From assembly GCA_036785705.1 (NCBI GenBank), contig JAWUZG010000056.1, forward strand, positions 869,001-933,000: DNA of 64,000 nt, given 5' to 3'. This document shows, in pieces, positions 12,501 to 22,400 of the stretch (positions are counted from its first letter, which is position 1; each line of letters starts with the position of its first letter). Source of the stretch: Acanthornis magna. Taxonomy: Eukaryota > Chordata > Aves > Passeriformes > Acanthizidae. Below the pieces are notes generated by a model. The model was not told the origin of the DNA. It saw nothing but the letters and a program-made list of their open reading frames with translations, and did no database searches. The position numbers and the translations under genes were made by a program.

Positions 12501-13905
12501 AAAGAATTAGAATTTTACCATAAGCTGACAGGACTTTTTTCCCCCCTTTCCAATCTAAAGCAAAACATACATTCTTCTGATGAAAGATGAGATTCTTCCC
12601 CATAAGTCTGCAAAAAGAACTTCAATTCTACAATTCTGATTCATTTCTTCTTCTTATTTATTGCACTGGCTTGTCATATCTTACATGAATTGCAGCAATT
12701 TCTTATCTTAAACTCAGCAAAGCGTAGTTGGAGTCAATTCTGTCATGTTTCCCACATATTGAAACAGCGAGGATTTAGTCAAATATTGGTTATCTCAATT
12801 CCATTTCATCAGCAGCATGAGTCATGTGCAGTAACAGCTAAAACATACTGCAGTAAATGCACCCCAAGCCAGCAAACTGCTCCAAAAGATTTTAGTAGGT
12901 TACCTATGATAGTTACTGACTAGATGTCAGGGCTGAAAAAAAATGCATTCTAATATGCTTATATTTCAGGAGACTCTTGAAGATTTACTCATCTGCTCTA
13001 GCAATCTCACAGAATTTGTGATTATTGAGATATTTCAACAAGATGCTTGCATATTTGAAGAGATGGTAGCTTTAAATGGAATATCCTTCTTCAGTAAGTC
13101 TTATTTTTTATCCTTTAGGTATCAAAAGATGTCTTTGTCAATGTCCTGGATAAGTGAAAATGCAAACAAGGCAGACTATTCTTAAAGTAAGCCAGGGAAA
13201 ACTGGGACATAAGAGCAGCACTGTACCAAAGGAAAATGTTTAGAATGAAAGTAAGAAAACAATACCCTTAAAACTAAACTGTACTCCAACCTTTCTTCTC
13301 TAACCTCTGTGTGCCATTATCCTGCACTGGGAACATTCCCCTCGCTCCCCAGTTTTCCTGGCAGAAATGCAATGTTAGCAAACTCCAGATTTCTAAGTGT
13401 GAAAGAAGATTCACAGTTTACTGTTTCCAGTACTTTGCTCAGTGTTGATCTGTTTTCTCTCCTGTAGAGTCTCATACTATTACCAGAACTTGTTTTGCCA
13501 CAGCTCTATGGATTTTCCAACTATGGAGACTGACACTTTCCATATATTGTTAGGTACAGCATATCTTCAATACTAGTATGGGACACTAGCTCCATTACAT
13601 GAGAAATTCAACCTTTGATGAATATGTAATTATGGCCTGGACATAAGCCCGAAATTACTTAGCCCATTCTTACACAAATGACAAAGTCCCTTCTCCCAAA
13701 ATATTTTTCATTTGCATAACTAAATGTTTTGTTAATTACTGAATTTCATCAAACAATACTCCAAAGTTAAGAAACAACACACCACCTTATGTCCAAGGCT
13801 TTATAACAGCAGCCAAGGGAATTCAAAGAGGAACAAATGGTTTCTTTCTTAAGTAACAAACACAAAAATTCACAAAAACCCCATTAATTGATGCCATACC
13901 ACTTA
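9553..13905. other. Presumed intron of the leftward gene
   Basis: AT-rich sequence with a plus-strand excess of A. No repeat family or RNA gene is recognised. The minus-strand frames at 9746-10178 and the plus-strand frames at 11980-12261 and 12690-13185 lack supporting signals and are considered chance ORFs. Confidence 0.4.
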
Positions 13906-13925
13906 CCTGAAATAAAAGGAACTAC
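13898..13925 (-). promoter_or_regulatory. Candidate recursive splice site (leftward gene)
   Basis: On the minus strand a pyrimidine-rich run ending CCTTTTATTTCAG is followed immediately by GTAAGTGG, with the AG|GT junction between 13907 and 13906. A full acceptor fused to a consensus donor is the known signature of recursive (ratchet) splicing in long introns. A 15-nt micro-exon starting after the upstream GTAG is an alternative reading. Function is inferred. Confidence 0.35.
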
Positions 13926-14448
13926 AGAACAGACACAGCTAAGTCAGACCTGCTTTAACCACCGTCTTTGGTTAAGACTATCTGAGAACCCCTCCAAATA
14001 AAGCCTACCAAGTTCTATAGATGATATATTTTGAAGGGCGGTTAAAAACAGCTTGTTGAATTTCTTTTGGCTGCAAATAATCCCTCAGACACCACCATAT
14101 AATTAAAGTTATGAATTTATCATCTTTTCATATTTGAACACAATAATAAAACAAAAGTAGACTTTTCCCCTGGTAATTCACTAAATTGCCAAGAAATCCT
14201 CTGTGTTTTGCACTTGTTAGTGGAAAAAAAAATTGAAAAAGGATCCAGAAATAAATCCTGTCAGTCTTAAGCCTCTTGAAGTCAACTAATAACCAACACT
14301 TTGATTACCCTCATTCTCTTACACGTCACACATTTTTATTGTCAGCAACAAAGCTTTCTGCCACTCGACCTTGTGACTAAAACACGCCTTGCCACTGTCA
14401 TGCTATCAGAGTACCCTGAACTGCAGGCTAAGAGTGCCCACTGCTCAC

Positions 14449-14494
14449 CTCATTACTTATCCCAGCCATGATGCACAAATGCACGTTCCAATAT
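14449..14494 (-). other. Candidate short exon with possible start codon
   Basis: On the minus strand the 46 nt lie between a T-run acceptor (TTTTTTCATGTAAATCTAAG) and an AATGAG|GTGAGC donor. An ATG at 14467-14469 has A at -3 and G at +4 and would give MAGISNE before the donor in phase 0. That phase is compatible with 7166-7291. The acceptor is only moderate, and the protein start is not recognised. Confidence 0.22.
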
Positions 14495-15283
14495 CTTAGA
14501 TTTACATGAAAAAATAGTATAAACAATTCAAGTAGTAAGATTTTCAGAAACAGTGAGATACAAGGTTTATTTTGCTATTCACTGTATGCCAGGTAAAAGA
14601 CTGAAATCAGTCAGTGAAAGTCAGCTCTTGCCACAGTCTCCTATAAAACAGTGCAGGATTATTTGTTTCTAGCATTAAAATTGTTAATAAGCCTTCTTTG
14701 AAGACAACATAGCATAGCTTGCATTTAACATATTTGCTATTAAAACACTCTAGCCAGTAACGTTCTTAATGTTTCTGAAAGACAGGTTTTTTTCCAAATA
14801 CATCAGCACTTGCAAAAGCAAGGTCAAGGAACAAGGAAGATTTCCTAATAAATTCAGAACTTGGAAGTATTCAGGTATTCCACAGCAAGTGGTTTTGTTT
14901 CCCTGTAACACAGAATGAAGATTTCTCCCAAATAAACACAGTCACTCAAAAGTAGCTGTAGCTGTGATTCACCAAAAGCTGTCCTTGTCAAACTAATACC
15001 AAACAGACCTTCAGAAATCAAATGTCAGTCTCAGCTTTGCCCCTAACAGTATTAGCAATGCAAGTTATTCCTTTAATAAGAATTAACCCTCTGTGGGATT
15101 AACGTGCATACAAAAAGCTTTAACATATATATCCCAACAATCCCATTATGCAAGAGATTAAAACAGACTAGTCTGGTAATAAAATGCTTATCACCTGACC
15201 TTTCCCACTGGCAGTGCACAGACAAACTCAGATCCAGCTGTTTTGCCCTCAGAATTTAAGGACCAGTATCAGGCTACAGGTTT
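14495..15283. other. Presumed intron of the leftward gene
   Basis: Unique AT-rich sequence. I see no gene, RNA or repeat in it. Confidence 0.4.
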
Positions 15284-15480
15284 GTACCACAGAATGTGCA
15301 GAGTTGGAAGAGACTCACAAGAACCATTGAGTCCAACTCCCAGTAAAAACCAACAGCAGCCATCAGAGCCAACAGCTGTGCTGCTGATGCCCCTGGACAG
15401 GAACAAGCCACTCCTGGAGTCAGACAACACCACAACATGGCCAATATTGCAGATCCTGCCAATGGAGCCTGACCTATGTC
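15284..15480 (-). repeat. CR1 LINE 3' fragment, avian type
   Basis: The plus strand reads CAGAGTTGGAAGAGACTCAC, then GAACCATTGAGTCCAACTCC. This is the reverse complement of the typical 3' end of avian CR1 retrotransposons ('gagttggaagggacccacaaggatcattgagtccaactcc'). The element is 5'-truncated as usual, lies on the minus strand, and is the best evidence for an avian source. The open frames crossing it are shadows of the repeat. Confidence 0.8.
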
Positions 15481-15571
15481 AATAAAAGCTTTAACTATCC
15501 CTTGACTGTATATTTCAAATACATATTACTAATAAAAGCTTTAGCTGCCACTTGACTATATATTTCAAATA
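15481..15571. repeat. Two-copy direct repeat, 41-bp unit, 50-bp period
   Basis: A 41-bp unit starting AATAAAAGCTTTA and ending TATTTCAAATA occurs at 15481-15521 and again at 15531-15571 with a few substitutions, separated by 9 bp. It directly abuts the CR1 fragment, so it may have arisen at or near the insertion site. Confidence 0.85.
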
Positions 15572-18029
15572 GCCATCAACGAGCCTTAGTTGTTTTCAGA
15601 AGCCAATGCCCTGATAAAAAGTGGTTTCTGAAAACAAACTCCTCTTAGTAATTCATACCTGGTGGAACATTTAATGTTGAAGTGTTTTTATCGATCACTC
15701 TTCTTGTCTTAAAAATAGCTAACGTTTAACAGCTCCCATGAACATAAGAAACATTCCCCCTCTCTCTCAGGGAAACCATGGAAGTAAAAAAATTAAAAAG
15801 AAAGAAAGAAGGCAGAAAACAACCTCATTTTGGGACTCCCAAGCCAATCAGACTATAGACTGAAACAGCATTTTATTAAAGATACATAAACAACTGCAAA
15901 AAAGAAAAAAAAAGAAAAAAAAAACTTTCTGTATTCACCTGCTGTCCTCAAAAGTGTAAAGGCATGTTCCCTTGAGCTCCCCATCTCTCCCACTGACCAC
16001 TGTCAAGAGTATCTCCATTGTTTGAAGTGCAGCCTCATTCACCTGTGCTCTAACAATTTCTCACAGCACATGCCACAGCATTCAAGAAAATGAGTACAGC
16101 TCTGTGTGCACTGCAGCAATGGTGAGCAGAAATACTTAAATTTTTCAACCACAGCCTGGAGAGGGCAGGAAGTACAGCAAGAATTCAGAAACTTGTATGA
16201 GCCTGCAAGCCTGAGAAAAATCTCATTCGAGAACTGGTCCTAAAACACCTCCTATTTAATCAAGGAGAAGCAATTAGTATGGAAGGCTGAGTTGGCTTTG
16301 GCAGGTGGGGAGACACACCTTGTTAAATGGGCACACCTGGATCCTGAGTGACCCTTTATTTAAATACGTTGTGAACAGACACACTAACAAAGTTTACAAA
16401 GTTAACCCCAACACATTAGTGTGCAATTTTCTCCATTCCCCTGCTCTGATACTTAGAGTAACATTGTGATGTGACCCAAGCAAAACCACAGCTCACAGTC
16501 AGCGTCTGCATTCAGCAGTCCAGCAGCACCAGGGAAATCAGCACCTCTCCTCAGTTCTCAGGGCAGTCCTGGCCACCAGACACAGAAAGCCTGAGCTTGG
16601 CCAGGGAAGATGTCCTGCAGGAGCAGAAGGTGGAAGACAGTAAGAATGTCTCTCCTCGTGGTTACTTTATTACAAAGTACCAGAAATTGTTATAATCAGG
16701 TACACACAGGAGTTGGACCCTACTCTCAAGTACTAAAGAAAGATCACTAAGAAACATGACTCTCTACTCCCTTTTCTGAGCTATAAAATGTGCACCTCTC
16801 ACCTTACCCTCTATGTGCCACACCACAGGCAACCAAAGGAAGAAACATTCAATTTATAACTAAGACAGTTTGGTCAGATCACACAATCTCCCATTTTTCT
16901 ATTTGGAAAACTGCTGGGATCCTATACAAAAGGTAACTTAGGATTTTAAAGACTAATCCAAATACTCGGCTTTAGATACCCTTCATAAACCCAGATCTCC
17001 TTAATAATCTCAATTTCTATTTCAATTCATGACAGATTCTAAGGACAGGAAAAAAAAATTAGCATTTTCCCTCAGTTTCCTGAATTCTGAAGTTACAGTA
17101 TTTGCCACCAAGTGACAAAATTCTAGAAATACTGAACATCTCATCTTATCTAACAGGCATATAATACAGGTGGGAAAAAAAGTAACAGAAGATAAAACAG
17201 CATTTCACTATCTTCAAATAGGTTGTACCCCTACACATACAGCCTCGATTAAAAATTGTTTTAAAAAAGCTATGAAAATGAACTCTTCGTTTTCAGCAGC
17301 TGGTTATGTTTATATTCTTAAGAATGATCACGATCAATAACATCCAGGAGCTATGAAAGTGGTCTGTCAAGGGAGTCACATGCAAGGCACTTCACTGAGG
17401 GGTGGAAAAAGACCACTTTTTGTAGCTTTAAGAAATAATGTTTCAAAATAGTGTCTATTTCACTTTTGTCTTACCCTTTTTCAATTTCTATGTCTGAGTA
17501 TGCTTTATAATGTATATATCCATACAGTAGTACCAGTATATAACCAACAAATCAGCAAATTTACATATATGAGAAGTGCAAGACAAAAAGTATTCTTTAT
17601 TGACATGAATAGCTAAAAAAGTTGGGACCTAAAAAAGTTGGAGGCCACTCCTCTAGAGAGCAGGACCTCTTTTATTTACATTTGCCCTGCCCTTCCTCCT
17701 TTTCACTCTAGCGCTGGTTTTCCAGAGGACTGGAATGAATGGCGCCTCACAAGGCACGTGGCTCCCGTGTTTTCAACCCCAGAGTCGGCGGGTTTTTTTT
17801 TTTTGCCACCTCGAAATAAGAGACTTTAGTTCCCCAGGAAGAGGCAACTGAATGTGGAACCCTGGGCAGAAGTATCACAAAACCACGCTATAATAAATCA
17901 CCTGCTTGACAAGGGGACATTGAGTGGACGTAATGAAAGGATAAATAAATAGAATTAAGGAGCCACAAAATATCATCGCTTTGGGAGAACCGTGTAGAGA
18001 TATATAATGGACAACATCGAAAGCCAAGC
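15572..18029. other. Presumed first intron of the leftward gene, up to the CpG shore
   Basis: AT-rich unique sequence becoming more CpG-containing from about 17700, as in a CpG-island shore. No exon candidate with two good splice sites was noted. Confidence 0.4.
15898..15924. repeat. Poly(A) with interspersed G
   Basis: A run of A broken by single G residues. It may be an old retroposon tail, but no element is recognised on its left. Confidence 0.7.
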
Positions 18030-18496
18030 ACTTAGACCCTCACCCGGTTCTTCCCCCTCACCCCTCGTGAGCTCCGGCGGCTCCCCCAGCCCCCCTCACG
18101 GGCGGGCCACAGCACCCACAGCCGCCCGCCAACTCCTTGCCCGCCGCAGGCGAGGAGAGGCGGAGGGCCCGCGGCCATCCCTACTGACCTGCCGCCGGCG
18201 GCTCCCGCGCAGGGCCGGGGGTCGCCGGGGGTGGCCGCGTCCCCTCAGCCGGGTCCCCTCAGCCCGCGCAGCCGCCGCGCCTCCCGCACGCGCACGGCCA
18301 CCTCACAGCCCCGCCTGCTCGGATCCCTCCGCTCCCGCCTCAGCGCGGCCCTCTCGCCTCCCCCAGTGGAGCCCCTCGGGAGCAGGCCCAGACGAGCCGG
18401 GAGCACTCCCGGTTCAGCGCCCGCCGTGCGACTCCCCTCAGCGACCAGCGCGGGGCTACAGCTCAAACCACGCACGGGGACTACTTCACCACCGCA

Positions 18497-18505
18497 AGCG
18501 GAAGT
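18497..18505 (+). promoter_or_regulatory. ETS-like site
   Basis: AGCGGAAGT matches the GGAA core expected for ETS/GABP-type factors, which are common in CpG-island promoters. It lies at or just downstream of the leftward start. Motif match only. Confidence 0.4.
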
Positions 18506-18518
18506 ACACACTAGACCA

Positions 18519-18531
18519 CGCGCGCGCGCGC
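18519..18531. repeat. Alternating CG tract
   Basis: Thirteen bases of uninterrupted CG dinucleotide, a potential Z-DNA former, next to the presumed leftward start site. Confidence 0.8.
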
Positions 18532-18570
18532 TCGACCTGACCGCCCGCTTTTAAAGGGCCGCGCGCGGGG

Positions 18571-18592
18571 CACGCCGGGAGTTGTAGTTTTC
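18571..18592 (-). promoter_or_regulatory. ZNF143-type ACTACAA-TCCC promoter motif
   Basis: On the minus strand the sequence reads AAAACTACAACTCCCGGCGT, matching the well-known ACTACAAYTCCCRGC element bound by ZNF143 (with THAP11/HCFC1), which is enriched at bidirectional CpG-island promoters. It sits between the two divergent first exons, as expected. Confidence 0.75.
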
Positions 18593-18665
18593 CCACGGCG
18601 GCTGCTCCGGCCGCCCGAGGGCCTCGCACCGCCCTGCGGTGGCACCGCGCCCCCTCGCCGCTCGC

Positions 18666-18674
18666 AGCCAATGG
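18666..18674 (+). promoter_or_regulatory. CCAAT box (NF-Y type)
   Basis: AGCCAATGG is a good NF-Y site. It lies about 60-90 bp upstream of the presumed rightward start, a usual position. Confidence 0.6.
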
Positions 18675-18682
18675 GCCGGCGA

Positions 18683-18692
18683 GGGGCGTGGC
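18683..18692 (+). promoter_or_regulatory. GC/CACCC-type box
   Basis: GGGGCGTGGC is an SP/KLF-type box in the inter-exon promoter segment. Confidence 0.5.
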
Positions 18693-18713
18693 TTCCCGCC
18701 GCGGTGCGCGCGC

Positions 18714-18724
18714 GGGGGGCGGGG
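18714..18724 (+). promoter_or_regulatory. GC box (SP1 type)
   Basis: GGGGGGCGGGG is a consensus SP1 site directly upstream of the presumed rightward start. Confidence 0.6.
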
Positions 18725-18744
18725 CTCGGAGTTGGTTGTTGCGC

Positions 18745-18892
18745 GCGGGCGCGGCGGTCGCAGCCCCGTCCCGGGAGCCGCGTCCTCGCCGGGGCCCGGC
18801 GGGAGCCGGAGAGCCGAGCCCGCACGGAGCCTCCTGGGCGCAGCCGCCGCCTCCCCGCGGGAGGCGTCGCGGGGCTGGGGAGCCCCTGCCAG
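18745..18892 (+). other. Non-coding first exon of an unidentified rightward gene
   Basis: A consensus-like donor GCCAG|GTGAGG at 18892/18893 ends a GC-rich stretch that contains no ATG. The 5' end is an estimate from the GC box and CCAAT box positions. The gene should start translation in a later exon. Identity cannot be determined from this exon. Confidence 0.5.
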
Positions 18893-19064
18893 GTGAGGGG
18901 CGGGAGGGGGGTGACGGCCCCTCACGCCGTGAGGGGAGGCCGGGGGGCGGTGGCGGTCGGCTTTCCTCAGCGGGGCCGCGGGCGGGGGCAGCGAGCAGGG
19001 TCCCGGCGGGGTGTGGGGGGCCGGCGGGGCGCAGCCTCCGCCTGCTCGTCCCTCTCTCCCCTAG

Positions 19065-19349
19065 AGTCCCCCCGGCTCCTCTCACCCCGCCGCGGTCCCG
19101 GTCGCAGCGGCGCCCGCAGAGCCCGTCTGGCGCCGGCAGCCGCGCCGGGGCCCCCGCGGGGCCGTGCGGCGCCCTCGCCCCCGGCCGCGGTGCTGGGCCC
19201 CCGGGTGTTCGCCGGCAGCCCCGGGCGCTTCCCGAGCCCGCACCGCGGCTGGGAGCGTGCGGCGCGATCCCGCGCCCTGCTGGGGAGTGCCTGCCGCCGC
19301 GCTGACACCTTCGAGGAATTTCCCGGGATAAAGCCGCTGTGGGTGCCAG
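19065..19349 (+). other. Possible alternative 5' exon
   Basis: A pyrimidine-rich acceptor (CGTCCCTCTCTCCCCTAG, AG at 19063-19064) and a possible donor GCCAG|GTGGAT at 19349/19350 define 285 nt inside the CpG island. The donor is weak. It may be an alternative first or second exon, or simply GC-rich intron 1. Confidence 0.2.
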
Positions 19350-19410
19350 GTGGATGCTGTCCCTGCCGGGGCTCTGCCCGTGCTCTGTTATTACCGCGAA
19401 TGAGTGACTT

Positions 19411-22400
19411 GAAAGCTTCTACGTGTTAGCGTGTACGTGTGTAGCTGCATTCCATCCTTCTCTCCGTCCTTCCTTTTCTCTAGAAGGTTATTTTGAACTT
19501 GTAGGTGGGTCGGTCTGTTTGCCAGTTTTTATTGCGGGTGAAGTTGAGGGCGGACTGGGAAGGCTGGGATTTGCGCTGGGACAGCAAGTGAAACGATGTG
19601 AATACTTTTCAGTGCTCGGTTACTTTGTGGAGTAGCTGGTACCTGATGCAAAATGGCCATGCTGCTCCGCGGTGAGCATAGGGGCGAGGGGGGGCATTGT
19701 CTAGTGCATCTCTGACCTCAAATTTAATAGGGGTTCCTTCTCAGAGAACATAATTTCTGTTTACTTTAGGTGTTTGCCATTTACTTTCGGAGAGCTTGGC
19801 TTTCCTTCTTCTTTAATCGTTTCATAAGTGCCTCCAAAGTTTTTCCCCTTACTCGTTGTGGCTTAAAGGCTGTCTGATATCTGCTAAAACACTTTATTCT
19901 TGAATATTTACGGGGAAAAATAACATATGGAGATATATAGGCAGGAAGGAAAGAACACGCAGTTCTTTTAGGAACCAAGACTTTATGGAATTCCAATAAT
20001 TAAGTTCTACAGTTAGAAAGTTTACTTTAGCTTGTTTAAAATTGCCAGCTAAACAACTACCTTTGTGACAAACTAGTTGTACTTACTTCTGTGTGACTTT
20101 TGTTTGACTTACAACCTCATCTAAACAGTCTGAATCCAGGGGTGTAGCAAGAGCAGCAAATACTTGTGGAGATTTTATTTGGTCATTCGGACTAGTTAGA
20201 GTTCTTAATCTAGTTTCATACTGGCTTAAAAGGTTGTGTCTGTAGAGTAGCTAAGATGTTTTATCCAGATGAAGCATCTTCCTGGTAGAGTTATGGCTCA
20301 GTGTGTTTGCAGGAAAACCTCATTTTGTTCTCTAAAATATAGAACTATGCAAGAAAGAATTACTAATTTTTCCATGAGTAACTTTCCATGATTAATCTTA
20401 TGCATTCATTTCTTGATGGCTTTACCTTATTGTTAGGATATCCCATGTAGATAACTTAATTCACAGACTTCCTAAATTACTTTTTTGGACTGATCTGTTT
20501 GGCCCAAGTACACCTTCCTCACCTGAATAGCAGTGGCAGGTAGGGTGTGTTTCCTGAGCCTGGGCAGGAGGTACCAGCTGCAGAGCAAGGAGCCAGCAGA
20601 CTTTCCTGCCTGGCCTTGCTGCTGCTGAACTTGCACCCAGCCGCAGTTCATAATGGATGCAACGTTTGCATTTCCTTCTGTTTTAGAACATACATGTAAA
20701 GAAATAGACAGTTAGTTTGAAGGAACAGCATTCCCTATATATCCACAAAACTTATGGTTATTCCAGTGAAAGAGCAGAGGCAAAATACCATTTCAACTTC
20801 TTGGATAATTTGTGTTTCTGACTTTTCAGCTCTTTAGGAAATCTACTTGCAGGCATGTTTACCAAAACATGTATTCTTTTCTGTTGACTTTCCAAGTAAA
20901 GGAATTGGTTGGAATCAGTAGTTTAAAGAAGAATAAAGGGGGAATGCTATTTGGCTAAATGACTCCTAAATGTTGATTATTTCCTTTTGCCGAAACAGAA
21001 TAGTAAAATATTAGGATAGCTATTGTAAGCTATTGATTAGGGTAATGGACATTGGCAATTACTGTTAACCTTCTCTATAGTGCTACGAAAAATATGTATG
21101 TGAAAAGCTTACTCTAAGTTAACAAGTTGTAACATGTTTTCTCTGCCTTGTTTCTGAATTTACACTCCTGTGTGTCTCCTTTCCTTTTCCCTTTTCCTGT
21201 TTAGTCTTTGCTCTTAGGCTCCCTTTTCCCTCCAGCTGCCCCTCATCCCAGTTTAGACTTAGACTATCCTATTCCTGCCCATTTTTTCTATGCCCCTTTC
21301 TCTAAAAGGATGTGCAGCTTTTCTCCTTGTCACTGCTTCTCTTGTTCTGATGGCTTTCTGATGAGATTGGATTTCAGGTGGTGTTAATAGTCCTTTCTCT
21401 TTTTTTTTTTTTTTTTCCTTGTATGTAAGGCTGTTGGACCTTCTCTTGCCCAGCCCTTGAAAAGAGAGCCCCAAAGGTCCACCCTGGGATTGCTAGGTAC
21501 GGCTCCGAGATGAGGTCTGTCTCCTGCCAGCTTCCACACTGTTCCCACTTCCTGTGCTGCTGCAGCTCCCGAGGAATCCTGCCGAGCTGCTCCCTCCCGT
21601 GTAGTCGGTGTGTCAGAGCTGACATTCGGGTACGGGCAGGGTATTGAAATGCAAATGCCTCGGGTATGACGAGGAGATAGTGCTGCACTGGTGAAAAGCA
21701 CTGAGAGCAGTGGAATACCTGTGATGTGAAAAGAGATTGTAAAGAAAACACCTGACAGGGAAACTGAAAATGTGACTTTCTTATCTTTCTGCTATTAACA
21801 CCTCCACATGTTTTTAACCTATTTTGAGTACAAAAATAATAATCTGTAAAACATGTTTTGGTTTAGTAGTTGAAGCAAAGTTCAGAGAGATAATGTCAAC
21901 TTATTTGCAGCCATATGTAGCATTTACTGGCTGTTCGTGGCAGCCAAAAATCACCAGTGAGGGAAATTCCACTCTCTGTGTATGCAAAGTAATATAGATT
22001 TTGGAGAAGGAGATGTGTAGCCCTAGACCCACGGGAAAAGGCTTTGGATTGTCTGTGCTGATACCCGGAGGGGTGGATAGAGCCATGTTCTGTGAGTGTA
22101 CCACTTGTGACAGGCTGGTGCAGGAACTTTGTCTGCAGAGCCTTTTGTGGCGTTACCAGTCTTCCCACCTTCCTGTGCTCCCACACATGACCCCTGTGTA
22201 AGGACCAAGAGTTGCACTGGGATTTATATTGGCCTAAGGCTGAAATACTTCCATTGTTTCATATGGATCAGCACAATAATGCAGAATTTCCATTACCATA
22301 CAGTTTTAAATCTACAGTGGAAAAATACAGGCTGCAAACTGGAATAAGAGTAGCTAGTTGACTTTCACTATTTCGAAGGAGGTTAAAGTGGAGCAAGTCA

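Larger units (their letters stand above)
18189..18550 (-). other. Non-coding first exon of an unidentified leftward gene
   Basis: On the minus strand the exon ends at GGCAG|GTCAGTAG, a good donor, at 18189/18188. The 5' end is approximate. A TTTAAAAG element at 18548-18555 could position the start near 18520, while the island layout would also allow about 18550. The exon contains no ATG in any frame on the minus strand, so it should be 5' UTR with translation starting in a later exon. The gene is not identified. Confidence 0.55.
18030..19410. promoter_or_regulatory. CpG island with divergent promoter
   Basis: Base composition changes abruptly from AT-rich to very GC-rich with frequent CpG over about 1.4 kb, then returns to AT-rich. 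This is the only such block in the window. It contains outward-facing splice donors on both strands and several promoter motifs, so a bidirectional housekeeping-type promoter is the natural reading. The long open frames seen here in several overlapping frames on both strands follow from the scarcity of A/T stop codons and are not called as genes. Confidence 0.9.

Noticed and set aside
18007..19429. Several long overlapping open frames (up to 252 codons) on both strands
   Set aside because: They lie in the CpG island where stop codons are rare, overlap each other in many frames, are Arg/Pro/Gly/Ala-rich, and conflict with the clear splice donors.
21374..21751. Minus-strand open frame of about 125 codons next to a poly(T) run, considered as a processed pseudogene
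   Set aside because: No AATAAA lies before the presumed tail, no target duplication is seen, and no known protein is recognised.
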